From assembly GCF_030380735.1 (NCBI RefSeq), contig NZ_JAUDRZ010000025.1, forward strand, positions 186,001-250,000: DNA of 64,000 bases. Reading direction: 5' to 3'. The position numbers were made by a program, and so were the translations under genes. This document shows, in pieces, positions 37,377 to 45,206 of the stretch (positions within the stretch are counted from its first letter, which is position 1; every line of letters begins with the position of its first letter). This DNA is from Rhizobium sp. S152. Its GTDB lineage: Bacteria; Pseudomonadota; Alphaproteobacteria; Rhizobiales; Rhizobiaceae. The notes beneath the pieces are model-generated. The model was not told where the DNA came from. It saw nothing but the letters and a program-made list of their open reading frames with translations, and did no database searches.

Positions 37377-37545
37377 AAGTCGGCGTGGAGGACTTCCGGT
37401 TCAACCCCGTCGGCGAAGGCGAAGGGTTTCATGTTGCAGCGGCCCTTCGCCGCTAGCGCCGGGTCGGCTGTGTGTAACCGTGGCGTTGATAAGAACGCCG
37501 GCCCAGCAAGGACCCGCCGTGGGCACGCTGCTCACGGCGGGTTTG
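37377..37545 (+). ncRNA. Candidate stress-regulated small RNA
   Basis: Putative transcript from just after the EcfG-type promoter to a terminator-like hairpin. Three stems can be read: GGCGAAGGG (37418-37426) with CCCTTCGCC (37443-37451); GGCGTT (37482-37487) with AACGCC (37494-37499); and a 10-bp stem (37512-37521 with 37533-37542) followed by TTT. Open frames on both strands here (37281-37583 plus, 37244-37432 minus) lack ribosome sites. The transcript and its ends are inferred. Confidence 0.4.
37512..37545 (+). terminator. Terminator-like hairpin of the candidate small RNA
   Basis: ACCCGCCGTG (37512-37521) pairs perfectly with CACGGCGGGT (37533-37542), extendable by a G-T and two G-C pairs to leave a 5-base loop, followed by TTTG. 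The stem is strong but the T-run is short. Confidence 0.55.
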
Positions 37546-38146
37546 CGCCGGCTAAGATTTTGGAGCTGGCGTTGAAAGCCTGAGCTGTTCTCACCCGCCC
37601 CTTCGAGACTGAGTTGCGTTCTCAACACGTTGGAAATCAGTGCCGCCACGACTCATCCCAACTCGTTTGGTTCGGTAGGCTTCTCGCATCCGCTCCTTCG
37701 TCCTATACGGGATCGCCAATAGGCCCTGGCGACAGGATCACTGTCAATTACGTGGAACGGATCATTGTGCCAGCGGCGAAAGCCCCGCCAAGGCAACGTC
37801 TGTCGGCTTCGAGGAAACTTTCGCATTGCGATCGACTCGCGCTAGCACACTGTCCGGGCCTGCAACCAAGGCGAAGGTAAGACGCATTTGCCGGCCGGCG
37901 AACCGCCATTACAGGTACCTGACTTTCTCGAACAACCCTTGATCGGCGGACAACGTTCTGCGTGCCTTTTTGGAGGTCTGCGATATCTACGTCGGTGAGT
38001 TGATCTATTTCCATCGGGTCCGCAGCGTTGCGCGCACTTGAGGGCATCAGCTTACGAATTGCTTCCCGGAGATTTTCGAATGGGCGTCGCCGAGGAAACC
38101 AAGCTCGCTTTCGATCGTTATCCGGACAGTCAAAAGGAGGATGTTC
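37546..38146. other. Non-coding stretch upstream of the 38147 gene
   Basis: About 600 bases. A minus-strand frame of 162 codons (37748-38236) overlaps the start of the next gene and has no ribosome site; a central piece (AADPMEIDQLTDVDIADLQKG) reads like protein and might be a remnant. Nothing else is recognisable. Confidence 0.4.
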
Positions 38147-38599
38147 ATGTCTAACGTGTCCAAAGCCGGCGGCGACGACTACAACAATGCGACAACCCGC
38201 AACACATTCGCTTCTTCGGTCGAGAGCCTCGCCCAAATTTCGGACGCAGCGGCCGCAGGCTCACCGGATAGTGAAGCGGAAAACCTTTCAATATATCGGC
38301 TCGAGCCAATAGCGGCACCGGATGATCCTCGTTGGAAGAACTCGCCCGGTCACGGCATCGTTACGGTAGCTGCTCGAACGTCGGGGGACGCCAGGATTGT
38401 GGCCGCGAGCCGCGAACTCGATTTCATGGAAGTGGACGCTGCGCCAGCCGAAGATGTGACGACGTTCAACGCAAGCGCATTTCGCGACGATAAGCTCTAT
38501 ACGGTGATCGAGGTCGAGCGAGGCCGGACGGATATCGCTCGCGGAGTGATTGAGGGCGAGATCTCAGTTGATACTATCAGGCCGGTGCAGCCAGACTGA
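38147..38599 (+). CDS. Hypothetical protein, 150 aa
   Basis: Soluble protein starting MSNVSKAGGDDYNN, with IYRLEPIAAPDDPRWKNSPGHGIVTVAARTSGDARIVAASRELDF and DDKLYTVIEVERGR. No family recognised. A strong AGGAGG at 38135-38140 sits 6 bases before ATG 38147; an ATG at 38141 abuts that site and is too close to use. It is the only intact gene in a 3-kb zone (36.0-39.4 kb) otherwise full of broken genes and non-coding DNA, apart from the dioxygenase. Confidence 0.7.
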   Translation: MSNVSKAGGDDYNNATTRNTFASSVESLAQISDAAAAGSPDSEAENLSIYRLEPIAAPDDPRWKNSPGHGIVTVAARTSGDARIVAASRELDFMEVDAAPAEDVTTFNASAFRDDKLYTVIEVERGRTDIARGVIEGEISVDTIRPVQPD

Positions 38600-38743
38600 G
38601 ATGCGGTTTCGAACTCCGCGAACCATGCCAAAACAGGCATGTGATCGGGCCTTTCGAGGAAGCTGGCGCAGCCTTTGGCGTCGATTGCGCCTCAATGTCG
38701 AAAGGTTCGATTGTGACTATGCGCATTTTCCGAAGGACACCTA

Positions 38744-39010
38744 CTACATCGCACAAGGCTTGGCGACGATCGGTGTTCCAGCAAATTTCTGCGGAAGGAC
38801 CTCGGCGCCGTAACCGGTCGCAAACTTAAAGGGTATTCCCGCCATCGCAAGCCTGTCTGCAAACGCGAAGCTTGTTTCATCCCCGAGATTCACATCTAGC
38901 ATCGGCGCATCCGGTTGGCTTCCCACGTCAATGATCGCCATTGCGTCGGAAACGCTACCCGCAGGACCAAGTGGCCAACGACAGGCTCAACGCTGCCGGT
39001 CCCAGCCGGG
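38744..39010 (-). pseudogene. Truncated, frameshifted CheY-like receiver domain
   Basis: The minus strand from 38941 reads QPDAPMLDVNLGDETSFAF, GIPFKFATGYGAEVLP, AGTPIVAKPCAM: the second half of a receiver domain with its phosphoacceptor Asp (LDVNL), Thr region (FATGYG) and Lys (VAKP). Upstream, the expected VVG-type strand appears only in a different frame (VEPVVGHLVLRVA, about 38960-39000), so a frameshift lies near 38945-38955. The first about 45 residues with the acidic pocket are absent. Confidence 0.7.
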
Positions 39011-39027
39011 ACGATAGCGGACACTCG

Positions 39028-39053
39028 AAGTAGTCCTGTCCTAATCCCGTTCC
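39028..39053 (-). promoter_or_regulatory. Possible EcfG-type promoter (19-base spacer) upstream of the receiver remnant
   Basis: Minus strand GGAAC (39053-39049), 19-base spacer, TT (39029-39028). Because the receiver gene start is lost, its relevance cannot be judged; a chance match is possible. Confidence 0.25.
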
Positions 39054-39243
39054 GGATCTCACGCCTCTTTTGGGGTCATATTTCGCTCAGCAGGCACGTC
39101 ACCCCTTCGACAACGCACAGATGCTCCAGTCTCGGCGAGGTAACCATCTTCAGCTACTTGTTTTCCGACGCGAGTTCTCCTGGCTTGAAATTGCCGGGTT
39201 CGCTCGAAGCGATGGCGTCAGATCGTTCCTCTCGGCCCGCAGA

Positions 39244-39406
39244 CTACGTCACTCCTCCAGAATGGTCTGATGACAGAGGAACGCCAGTGGACGTTCCCAT
39301 CAGTTCCGCTTCCGCCTCGTGCCAATGACGATCGTGCTGTCCTTCCGGTCGACCCTCAGCCTCCCACTTGGCATACGCGGCCTTCTTGGTCTCTTCCTCG
39401 TCCATA
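39244..39406 (-). pseudogene. DUF2934-type small protein, frameshifted
   Basis: From the minus-strand ATG at 39406 the frame reads MDEEETKKAAYAKWEG and stops; one base removed from the GGGAGGG run near 39358-39364 restores AEGRPEGQHDRHWHEAEAEL, the DUF2934 signature, and runs to the stop at 39244. It lies 13 bases after the end of the gene at 39420. Either a true one-base insertion or a sequencing error in the G-run. Confidence 0.72.
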
Positions 39407-39419
39407 GCTGTCTCCGATC

Positions 39420-39602
39420 CTAGAGCTGCCGAGCCTGGCGTTCGGCCTCCAGTCGCACTTGACGAAGGCGGTCGGTCTTCGCATCCCGCCGTCGGCGCTC
39501 TTCAGCCAACAATTCGCGAGCGACCTCATTCGTCGTCTCCCGAGCGGCCAGTCGAGCTGCGGCGCTCATTGATGTTCGGGTGTTTCTCTGATTTTCTAAC
39601 AT
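39420..39602 (-). CDS. Hypothetical small Arg-rich helical protein (60 aa)
   Basis: Highly charged single-helix protein (SAAARLAARETTNEVARELLAEERRRRDAKTDRLRQVRLEAERQARQL). A good GGGAGGA ribosome site sits 8 bases before the ATG at 39602. It pairs with the broken DUF2934 gene 13 bases downstream. A perfect 14-base palindrome lies about 50 bases upstream. Such short, basic, helical proteins often bind nucleic acid, but nothing specific is recognised. Confidence 0.6.
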   Translation of the reverse strand: MLENQRNTRTSMSAAARLAARETTNEVARELLAEERRRRDAKTDRLRQVRLEAERQARQL

Positions 39603-39650
39603 TACAAATCCTCCCTGATGGAGAAACGCGCGAGCACGATCAATCGCTCA

Positions 39651-39664
39651 GTACGATATCGTAC
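39651..39664. repeat. Perfect 14-bp palindrome
   Basis: GTACGATATCGTAC, perfectly self-complementary, 49 bases upstream of the minus-strand gene starting at 39602. It could be an operator for a dimeric repressor; no matching regulator is adjacent. Confidence 0.4.
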
Positions 39665-39750
39665 AAATACGTGAGATAATTGCTGCCTTGGGAGCCTGCT
39701 AATAGCTTCTCGAGCCCAGCCGATGTGACGATCAGGCAACTCATCTTTTT

Positions 39751-39775
39751 GGAACTAGCTTGGCTTCCGGGCATT
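39751..39775 (+). promoter_or_regulatory. Possible EcfG/RpoE2-type promoter
   Basis: GGAAC 39751-39755, 18-base spacer, TT 39774-39775. The ATG at 39784 is only 9 bases further, so the transcript would be nearly leaderless; this lowers confidence. Confidence 0.45.
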
Positions 39776-39783
39776 TCACGCGA

Positions 39784-40113
39784 ATGAAGCCGTCGATTTT
39801 TACCATCTCCGAGACTGTCACCCGGTTCGCAGGGCATCGGGTCACGGTGGCATCAGCCTTCGCCGTCGCATTGATCTGGTGCATATTTGGGGCAGCGATC
39901 GGTCTGCCAACAGAATGGTCTCTGCTTTCGAACATGATCGGCACGCTGACCACACTTTTCGTCCTTCTGCTCATGCAGCAGTCGCCCGCTTTGCAGGTAA
40001 AGGTCGACGAGCTGATCCGGTCGAGCGAAGCCGGCGACCATATGATCGGGATCGAACGGCTCGAAGCAGACGAGCTTTCGCGGCTCGTTGAAGAGCGTCA
40101 GGCTGGAGTCTGA
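39784..40113 (+). CDS. Low-affinity iron permease family small membrane protein
   Basis: A 109-residue protein with two membrane segments (VASAFAVALIWCIFGAAIG and LLSNMIGTLTTLFVLLLMQ) and a hydrophilic C-terminal tail containing QVKVDELIRSS, the pattern of the short bacterial proteins grouped with low-affinity iron permease. Iron transport has not been shown for these short versions. ATG 39784 (MKPSIF) is preferred to the frame opening at 39760. Its end overlaps by 16 bases, tail to tail, the end of a paralogue on the other strand. Confidence 0.78.
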   Translation: MKPSIFTISETVTRFAGHRVTVASAFAVALIWCIFGAAIGLPTEWSLLSNMIGTLTTLFVLLLMQQSPALQVKVDELIRSSEAGDHMIGIERLEADELSRLVEERQAGV

Positions 40114-40520
40114 CCTCGCAAGCGGCTTTCCGCCTTTTCATTGGCGACGTCCTCGACACACTCGGCTTTCTGCGCCAGCGTCTTGCTCATCTCGCGAAGC
40201 TCCTGTTCGTCGAGCTTCTCGATGCCAACAAACTTATTCTGCGCTTGTGACGTCAAGATGAGCTCGTCGAGCTTCGCCTGCAGCGCTTTGCCGTCACGGT
40301 TTTGACTATTCTGCAAGACGAAAACCATCAGGAAGGTGATAATGGTCGTGCCGGTGTTGATGACGAGCTGCCATGTTTCCGAATAGCCGAAGAATGGGCC
40401 TGAGACCGCCCACATGATCACGAGCACGACGGCGAGCACGAACGTGGCCGGCTTTCCCGATAGATCTGCGATGCTAGTCGCGAATTTCGAAAACAAACTG
40501 GACAGGGTATGGTCGCTCAT
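40098..40520 (-). CDS. Low-affinity iron permease family small membrane protein
   Basis: A 140-residue paralogue of the convergent neighbour: membrane segments FVLAVVLVIMWAVSGPFFG and LVINTGTTIITFLMVFVLQN, then the shared ALQAKLDELILTSQAQNKFVGIEKLDEQELREM tail, compared with the neighbour's QVKVDELIRSSEAGDHMIGIERLEADELSRLVEE. The start at 40520 (MSDHTLSSLF) is used; the longer open frame to 40760 lies across the promoter. The two genes look like an inverted duplication that has diverged. Confidence 0.82.
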   Translation of the reverse strand: MSDHTLSSLFSKFATSIADLSGKPATFVLAVVLVIMWAVSGPFFGYSETWQLVINTGTTIITFLMVFVLQNSQNRDGKALQAKLDELILTSQAQNKFVGIEKLDEQELREMSKTLAQKAECVEDVANEKAESRLRGQTPA

Positions 40521-40551
40521 GATTGCCTCACGTTGCCCCCCGGCGAATAAT

Positions 40552-40576
40552 AACGCGAGCAAGCATGTACAGTTCC
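40552..40576 (-). promoter_or_regulatory. EcfG/RpoE2-type promoter
   Basis: Minus strand GGAAC (40576-40572), 18-base spacer, TT (40553-40552), 32 bases ahead of the ATG at 40520. Confidence 0.72.
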
Positions 40577-40765
40577 GGAAACTGCTTTTATGTACGTTGG
40601 CAGACGTAAGTTCACGACAAGCATCCGCGGACCATGATGGGCCCCAAGCGTACGCGGACCAACACATGCAGGATGGCCTGGGCGACGGCGGTTGGAATTC
40701 GCTAGCGCGTGAGGAGAAACGACGCGGCCCGAGAACGGGCAACGTCACTTGCTTTCTCACAACGA

Positions 40766-41122
40766 TCAGGCAGCCATTGTGTGAAACTGCTGCATCATCT
40801 TCCGGACATCATACGGTTTCGAGAAGAATACGCCGCCTTCTGGGAGTTCGCTTGCGGTCGGCCGCTGCTTCCCAGATACCACGATGATCGATATCGGCGG
40901 CCAGCGGTCGCGCACGATGGCGGCGAGCTTGAGTCCGTCCATGCCTCCCGGCATATCGATGTCGGTCATCACAACGCGGATCTCGGCATCAGTTTCAAGG
41001 AGCAGGATCGCCTCTGTCGAGTTTGCAGCCTCGAGCGCCAGAAACCCAGCTTCCTCGACAAGATCGACGGCAAGCATCCGCAGGAATGCTTCGTCTTCAA
41101 CGATAAGTATTTTCGCAGTCAT
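40766..41122 (-). CDS. Single-domain response regulator (receiver only)
   Basis: A 118-residue receiver: ILIVEDEAFLRMLAVDLVEEAGF, phosphoacceptor Asp in VMTDIDMPGGMDG, Ser/Thr position in IIVVSGKQ, Lys in FFSKPYD. No output domain. The frame extends to 41269, but ATG 41122 (MTAKILIVEDE) begins the domain. It starts 46 bases after the HWE kinase stop and is almost certainly its partner, acting as a phosphate sink or intermediate as single-domain receivers do in general-stress phosphorelays. Confidence 0.9.
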   Translation of the reverse strand: MTAKILIVEDEAFLRMLAVDLVEEAGFLALEAANSTEAILLLETDAEIRVVMTDIDMPGGMDGLKLAAIVRDRWPPISIIVVSGKQRPTASELPEGGVFFSKPYDVRKMMQQFHTMAA

Positions 41123-41168
41123 GCCAATTTCCGGAATCTCCAGGATCCTAGGTAACTTTGAGAGATGC

Positions 41169-42800
41169 TCACGGTTCCGTGAGATCAAAACTAATTCGGA
41201 AGCGCAGGCCATCGCTCGCGAAATCGACCTCCGTGGCGGCATGTGCCTTGCCAGGGCACGCCCTTTCAATGAGTGTCGAGCCGAAACCTTTGCGAACAGG
41301 CGCGGTCACCGGGGGACCACCCGACTCCACCCATGTCAGATTTATACGGTCGCCGTTCGTCCATCGTAGCGATACCCTTCCGTGCTCCACCCCGAGACTC
41401 CCATACTTCGTCGCATTAGTCGCCAATTCGTGAACGACCAGAGACAGAGGCATCGTCAAATCCGCGGGCACGACGACGTCGGGACCTTCCATCGAGATGC
41501 GACCGCCATCCGTCGAATGAGCCTGCAGTGCGGCCGCCAGGACCTCGCGGATCGCCGCCGCTGCGCCCTCCTTGGACAGGATCAGGTCATACGTGCTTGC
41601 GAGAGCCCGGAGCCGCTCCGAAAAGGATTCGTACCGCTCCCGATCGGACTTCGCGAAACTCTGGCGAGCCATCGCCTGAACGAGAGCAAATCCGTTCTTC
41701 ACGCGGTGAGCAAGCTCGTGCACCAAGAGGTTCCGATCCTCCTCCGCCTTTTCGTTCTGCACGCGCCGGCAATCCAATTCGTCGAGGAGGCTGTCAAGCG
41801 ATGCGCCGACCGCGTGGAGTTCGTCGGTAGACTTCATCATCGTGCGCGCTTTGGTCTTGCCATCCCGCCAATTCTCCATGACGGCCGAGATGCGCGAGAT
41901 TGGCACAAGCAAAAACTGACGACCTATGAAGATCGCAAGCATCAAGGAGATGAGTGCTCCGACCGCAATGCCGACGACGTTCGTGACCGTAGCGCGGTTG
42001 ATCGGCGCGAACGCTTCCGCCATCGAAAAGCCCGCGCTGACGTACAAGGGACTATTCGGCAGGGAAATCGGCCGGTATCCGAGGACGCGGTCAGTTCCGT
42101 CCTGGCTTCGCACCTCTATGACGCCCGGCGCATCGGCATGAACGAGCTTCTGGTAGTCGTCCGGGATGACAGTTCCGACGAAACGTTCGGGCAGCGGGAC
42201 TCGCGCCACGATAGTTCCGTCCCGATCCGCAAGAGTGACCGCGTTGCCCTGCGCGACGCCGCGCTCGGTGATACGGGTCTGAAGCCAGTCGAGCCGGATT
42301 CCGCTGACGACGACGGCAGTGACCGCGCCGCCCTCGATGATCGGAAACGCGAGCGGCAACACGGGACTTCCGGAGATGCGGCTCTTCGTGTAGCGGCCGA
42401 CAACGAAGCCCTTCGAGGCGACGGCCTCCTTGAAATAGTCCCGGTCGGCGAAGTCCGCACCCGCTGGCATCGCCGCGCTCCCGCAAACCGGCGTACCGTC
42501 CGGCCGCAGGACGAAAAGCGTCCGTATATTGGGAACGCTGGATGCTAGCGATGTCAGGGCTTCATTGCAGACGGGTGCGACGAGATGTCGGACGGAGGGC
42601 ATTGAGCTCACAGCTACGAGGAGCGATCGCACGCCCTCGACGATGCGCTCGACTTCCGACGAAGCCTGCCGCGCGGCCTGAGCTGCATTGGCGCGCACCT
42701 CCGCAGCGCGCTCCTGACGGATCGCATACTCGTTATAAGCCAGCATGGCGACCACCGGCGCAAGCGCGGCAACGGCCACTGCCACGAGCTTCAGCCTCAT
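41169..42800 (-). CDS. Membrane HWE histidine kinase with periplasmic dCache-like sensor
   Basis: A 543-residue kinase starting MRLKLVAVAVAALAP. TM1 is about 5-25; a periplasmic double-Cache-like domain follows (DFADRDYFKEAVASKG, GYRPISLPNSPLYVSAGF); TM2 lies about 265-290, then a HAMP-like linker. The kinase core is HWE/HisKA_2: phosphoacceptor His in VHELAHRVKNGFALVQ, then VVHELATNATKYGSL and LTWVESGGPP. An AGGAGG stands 8 bases before ATG 42800, so the frame's longer start at 42851 is rejected. The adjacent receiver gene downstream is the likely partner. Ligand unknown; Cache domains bind small metabolites. Confidence 0.92.
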   Translation of the reverse strand: MRLKLVAVAVAALAPVVAMLAYNEYAIRQERAAEVRANAAQAARQASSEVERIVEGVRSLLVAVSSMPSVRHLVAPVCNEALTSLASSVPNIRTLFVLRPDGTPVCGSAAMPAGADFADRDYFKEAVASKGFVVGRYTKSRISGSPVLPLAFPIIEGGAVTAVVVSGIRLDWLQTRITERGVAQGNAVTLADRDGTIVARVPLPERFVGTVIPDDYQKLVHADAPGVIEVRSQDGTDRVLGYRPISLPNSPLYVSAGFSMAEAFAPINRATVTNVVGIAVGALISLMLAIFIGRQFLLVPISRISAVMENWRDGKTKARTMMKSTDELHAVGASLDSLLDELDCRRVQNEKAEEDRNLLVHELAHRVKNGFALVQAMARQSFAKSDRERYESFSERLRALASTYDLILSKEGAAAAIREVLAAALQAHSTDGGRISMEGPDVVVPADLTMPLSLVVHELATNATKYGSLGVEHGRVSLRWTNGDRINLTWVESGGPPVTAPVRKGFGSTLIERACPGKAHAATEVDFASDGLRFRISFDLTEP

Positions 42801-42997
42801 GGGAGTCCCTCCTTCCGGAGATCGATAGCACGCGATTTGTCGGAAGGCCATTGATGCGTGGCCGTCTCATCCTGACAGTTTTCGAAACTTTTAAGGTGGT
42901 GGCAGCCACACGCTGGGGCTTGCTGTGGTTGGCCGGCCAGAGTGCCCGGCTCGCTTCAGCCGGTCCAAAACTCACAGCAATTCGGGCTGAAGGCAAA

Positions 42998-44866
42998 CTA
43001 AGCGTGCCTTCGCTCCTCGTCTTTGGATGCGGAACGGGCGCAGTCACGACCCGCTGCCTTGGCTGCATAGAGCCCGGCATCGGCCGCCGTCAGGATTTCG
43101 CGCGCACTCCCAATCATCGAGCCGGCAACGCCCACACTAACTGTGACAAGGCCTTTTTCGCTAAAATCATGCGGCACGCCAAGACCGCGAACGCTGCTGC
43201 AGGCCATCAACGCCAGAGACTGCGCTTCCTGGACGCCGACCAACGGGAGCAATACCGTGAATTCTTCGCCGCCATATCGGGCCACTACCGATCCCCGGAC
43301 CGGGGCGAAAGTGTTGGCCAATCGTTCGGCCACCCTTCGGAGGCATTCGTCACCCTCGAGATGACCGTAGCCGTCGTTATAGGCCTTAAAACGATCGACG
43401 TCGATCATGAGGAGCGAAAGCCCGCGACCGGCAATGACAGCTTGGCGCAGCGCCTCATCAAACGCGCGTCTATTAGTCAGGCCGGTGAGACTGTCGGTTG
43501 CGGCCAGCGCCGACAACTTTTCGTTCAGTTCGCGAAGGCGTTCTTCACTCTCTCGATGTATGGTAACGTCGCTAAATGCGATCATTGAGCCGCCATCGCT
43601 TGTATTCGTCGTTCTCGCTTGGATCGTCCGGCCGTCCAACAGACGGAGCGAGCGCTCACCTGCCTTCAAAAGAACGTCCGCCGTGCGTTCGACAACGTCA
43701 TCGAAATCGGTCTCCGGTGGCGCTTGCTCGCCTCGCTCGAGGGATGCGCGGACGATGGTCCGCATGCAGTTGCCTGGAATACGAACATCGGCAGTGGCAG
43801 GAAATAGCTCTTGAAATCGTCTGTTGTGGAAAGCTAGCAGACCTTCGTCATCGAACATGGCAAGACCGTCTCCCATGCTTTCTATCGCATCGTCCAGCCG
43901 CTTTCTGCTAGCCTGGAGATCCTGCTCCAGCTTTTTTCTCTCCGTGATTTCACGGTTGTGTGTCACCACGCCCACCAAGATGCCGTCGTCCCCATACAGG
44001 GGCGCCTTCAACGTGGACAGCCACGTTTCCTTTCCGTCATTGCGAAGGAAGCGCTGCTCGACGGTCACCGCCTCGCCCGTCGACAGCACAACCAGCTCCG
44101 GCTTACGGAAAAGTTCGGCGGCTTCTCGTCCGTAGAAATGGGCGTCCGTCTTGCCGATCAGGTTCGCGACGTCGCCTCCCATGAGGGCGGCGGTCGCAGG
44201 ATTCGCGACGATGAACCGCCCCTCCCGATCCTTGGCGTTGAGGCAGTCGGGAAGGGCTTCGATTACCGCGCGGTAGATTCTGTTTTCTTGCGTGGCGGCG
44301 TGTCGCTTGATCTCCTGGACGATAGCCAGGCCGCACAGAAGCGTCGCGCCAAAGAGCATCACCGCCATCGGAATAATTGTTGTGACCGTGAGCTGATACC
44401 AGTTGGTCGCTGGAAGACGGATATAGAAACCCGCGGTTCCGCAGATCGTAACAACACACGCCAGCGCGACGACCGGCGCGAAGGCATCTGTCCTCTTCGC
44501 GAAAGTCTTGCGAACTAGCAATCCACCTACGACCGCCGCGAAGATCTGCGGCACTCCAGTCCAGAGTCCCTCGCCTCCGATGTACGCCCTGCGCGCGACG
44601 GCCGCCATGAGAGGGAGGATCACCCCTAGCGGGCCACCGAAGTAGGCTGCGATTCCGAGGAGGCTGTACCGGACATCCAACAAGACGCCAGGGCTGAATT
44701 CAAACGGTATCGCCATGGTTCCTAGAACACCGAGCGTCATGGCGAGGCCGAAGATTAGATTACCTAATTGTTCGCCGGCTCGGATAGCGTAGCGACGGTT
44801 GAGCGTCCACATAGAGGTCGCGATTGCGACAATGGCGAGATTGGGCAGCAGTTCCCGTATCAGCAT
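42998..44866 (-). CDS. Diguanylate cyclase with multi-TM sensor and two PAS domains
   Basis: A 622-residue membrane protein. About residues 1-190 hold six hydrophobic segments resembling the 5TM-LYT type sensor (LLDVRYSLLGIAAYFGGPLGVI). Two PAS domains follow (about 205-325 and 335-445), then GGDEF (about 455-615) with active-site RYGGEEF, TDSLTGLTNRRAF and SLLMIDVDRFKAYND. The residues before the active site read PVRGSVVARYGGEEF, so the inhibitory RxxD site is absent and product feedback is not expected. It makes cyclic di-GMP. No EAL domain. It reads toward the HWE kinase and could share its transcript. Confidence 0.92.
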   Translation of the reverse strand: MLIRELLPNLAIVAIATSMWTLNRRYAIRAGEQLGNLIFGLAMTLGVLGTMAIPFEFSPGVLLDVRYSLLGIAAYFGGPLGVILPLMAAVARRAYIGGEGLWTGVPQIFAAVVGGLLVRKTFAKRTDAFAPVVALACVVTICGTAGFYIRLPATNWYQLTVTTIIPMAVMLFGATLLCGLAIVQEIKRHAATQENRIYRAVIEALPDCLNAKDREGRFIVANPATAALMGGDVANLIGKTDAHFYGREAAELFRKPELVVLSTGEAVTVEQRFLRNDGKETWLSTLKAPLYGDDGILVGVVTHNREITERKKLEQDLQASRKRLDDAIESMGDGLAMFDDEGLLAFHNRRFQELFPATADVRIPGNCMRTIVRASLERGEQAPPETDFDDVVERTADVLLKAGERSLRLLDGRTIQARTTNTSDGGSMIAFSDVTIHRESEERLRELNEKLSALAATDSLTGLTNRRAFDEALRQAVIAGRGLSLLMIDVDRFKAYNDGYGHLEGDECLRRVAERLANTFAPVRGSVVARYGGEEFTVLLPLVGVQEAQSLALMACSSVRGLGVPHDFSEKGLVTVSVGVAGSMIGSAREILTAADAGLYAAKAAGRDCARSASKDEERRHA

Positions 44867-45141
44867 CCGAGCAAGCCTTCTCCATTATCCCTCTGAATTC
44901 ACTTTATGAGCTATTGATGAAGAAGCTGAAAACGGGTCGAGCGAGAGAACGGCACAATAAAAGTGATGCCCGTGTGACGAGTGCCGTGCGGCTAACTTAT
45001 GTCCAGAACGGCGACCACCGCACAGAGAGCCTGGCGCCGCATGATTGCCACCGCACGAGATTTTGATGGTTGATGAAAGCGCCAAAGTTGCTGGCAGTAG
45101 CCCTGCCCTACTCTTCTTTTTGTCGGTAGGTTTAGGGGGCT

Positions 45142-45166
45142 GGAACAAAACAACGACGCAAAGGTT
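45142..45166 (+). promoter_or_regulatory. EcfG/RpoE2-type promoter of the stress operon at 45.2-47.2 kb
   Basis: GGAAC 45142-45146, 18-base spacer, TT 45165-45166, 41 bases ahead of ATG 45207. It probably serves the membrane protein, DUF3597 and DUF892 genes together, whose gaps are 21 and 38 bases and which end at a terminator. Confidence 0.78.
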
Positions 45167-45206
45167 ATCCGCTCATTCACGAACCCGTGATCAAGGAGGG
45201 ATAACA

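Noticed and set aside
37281..37583. 100-codon plus-strand frame over the candidate small RNA
   Set aside because: No ribosome site and it would contain the promoter; hairpins explain the region better.
38755..38779. Minus-strand GGAAC-N18-TT inside the receiver remnant
   Set aside because: Lies within former coding sequence with nothing downstream; shows that chance matches do occur.
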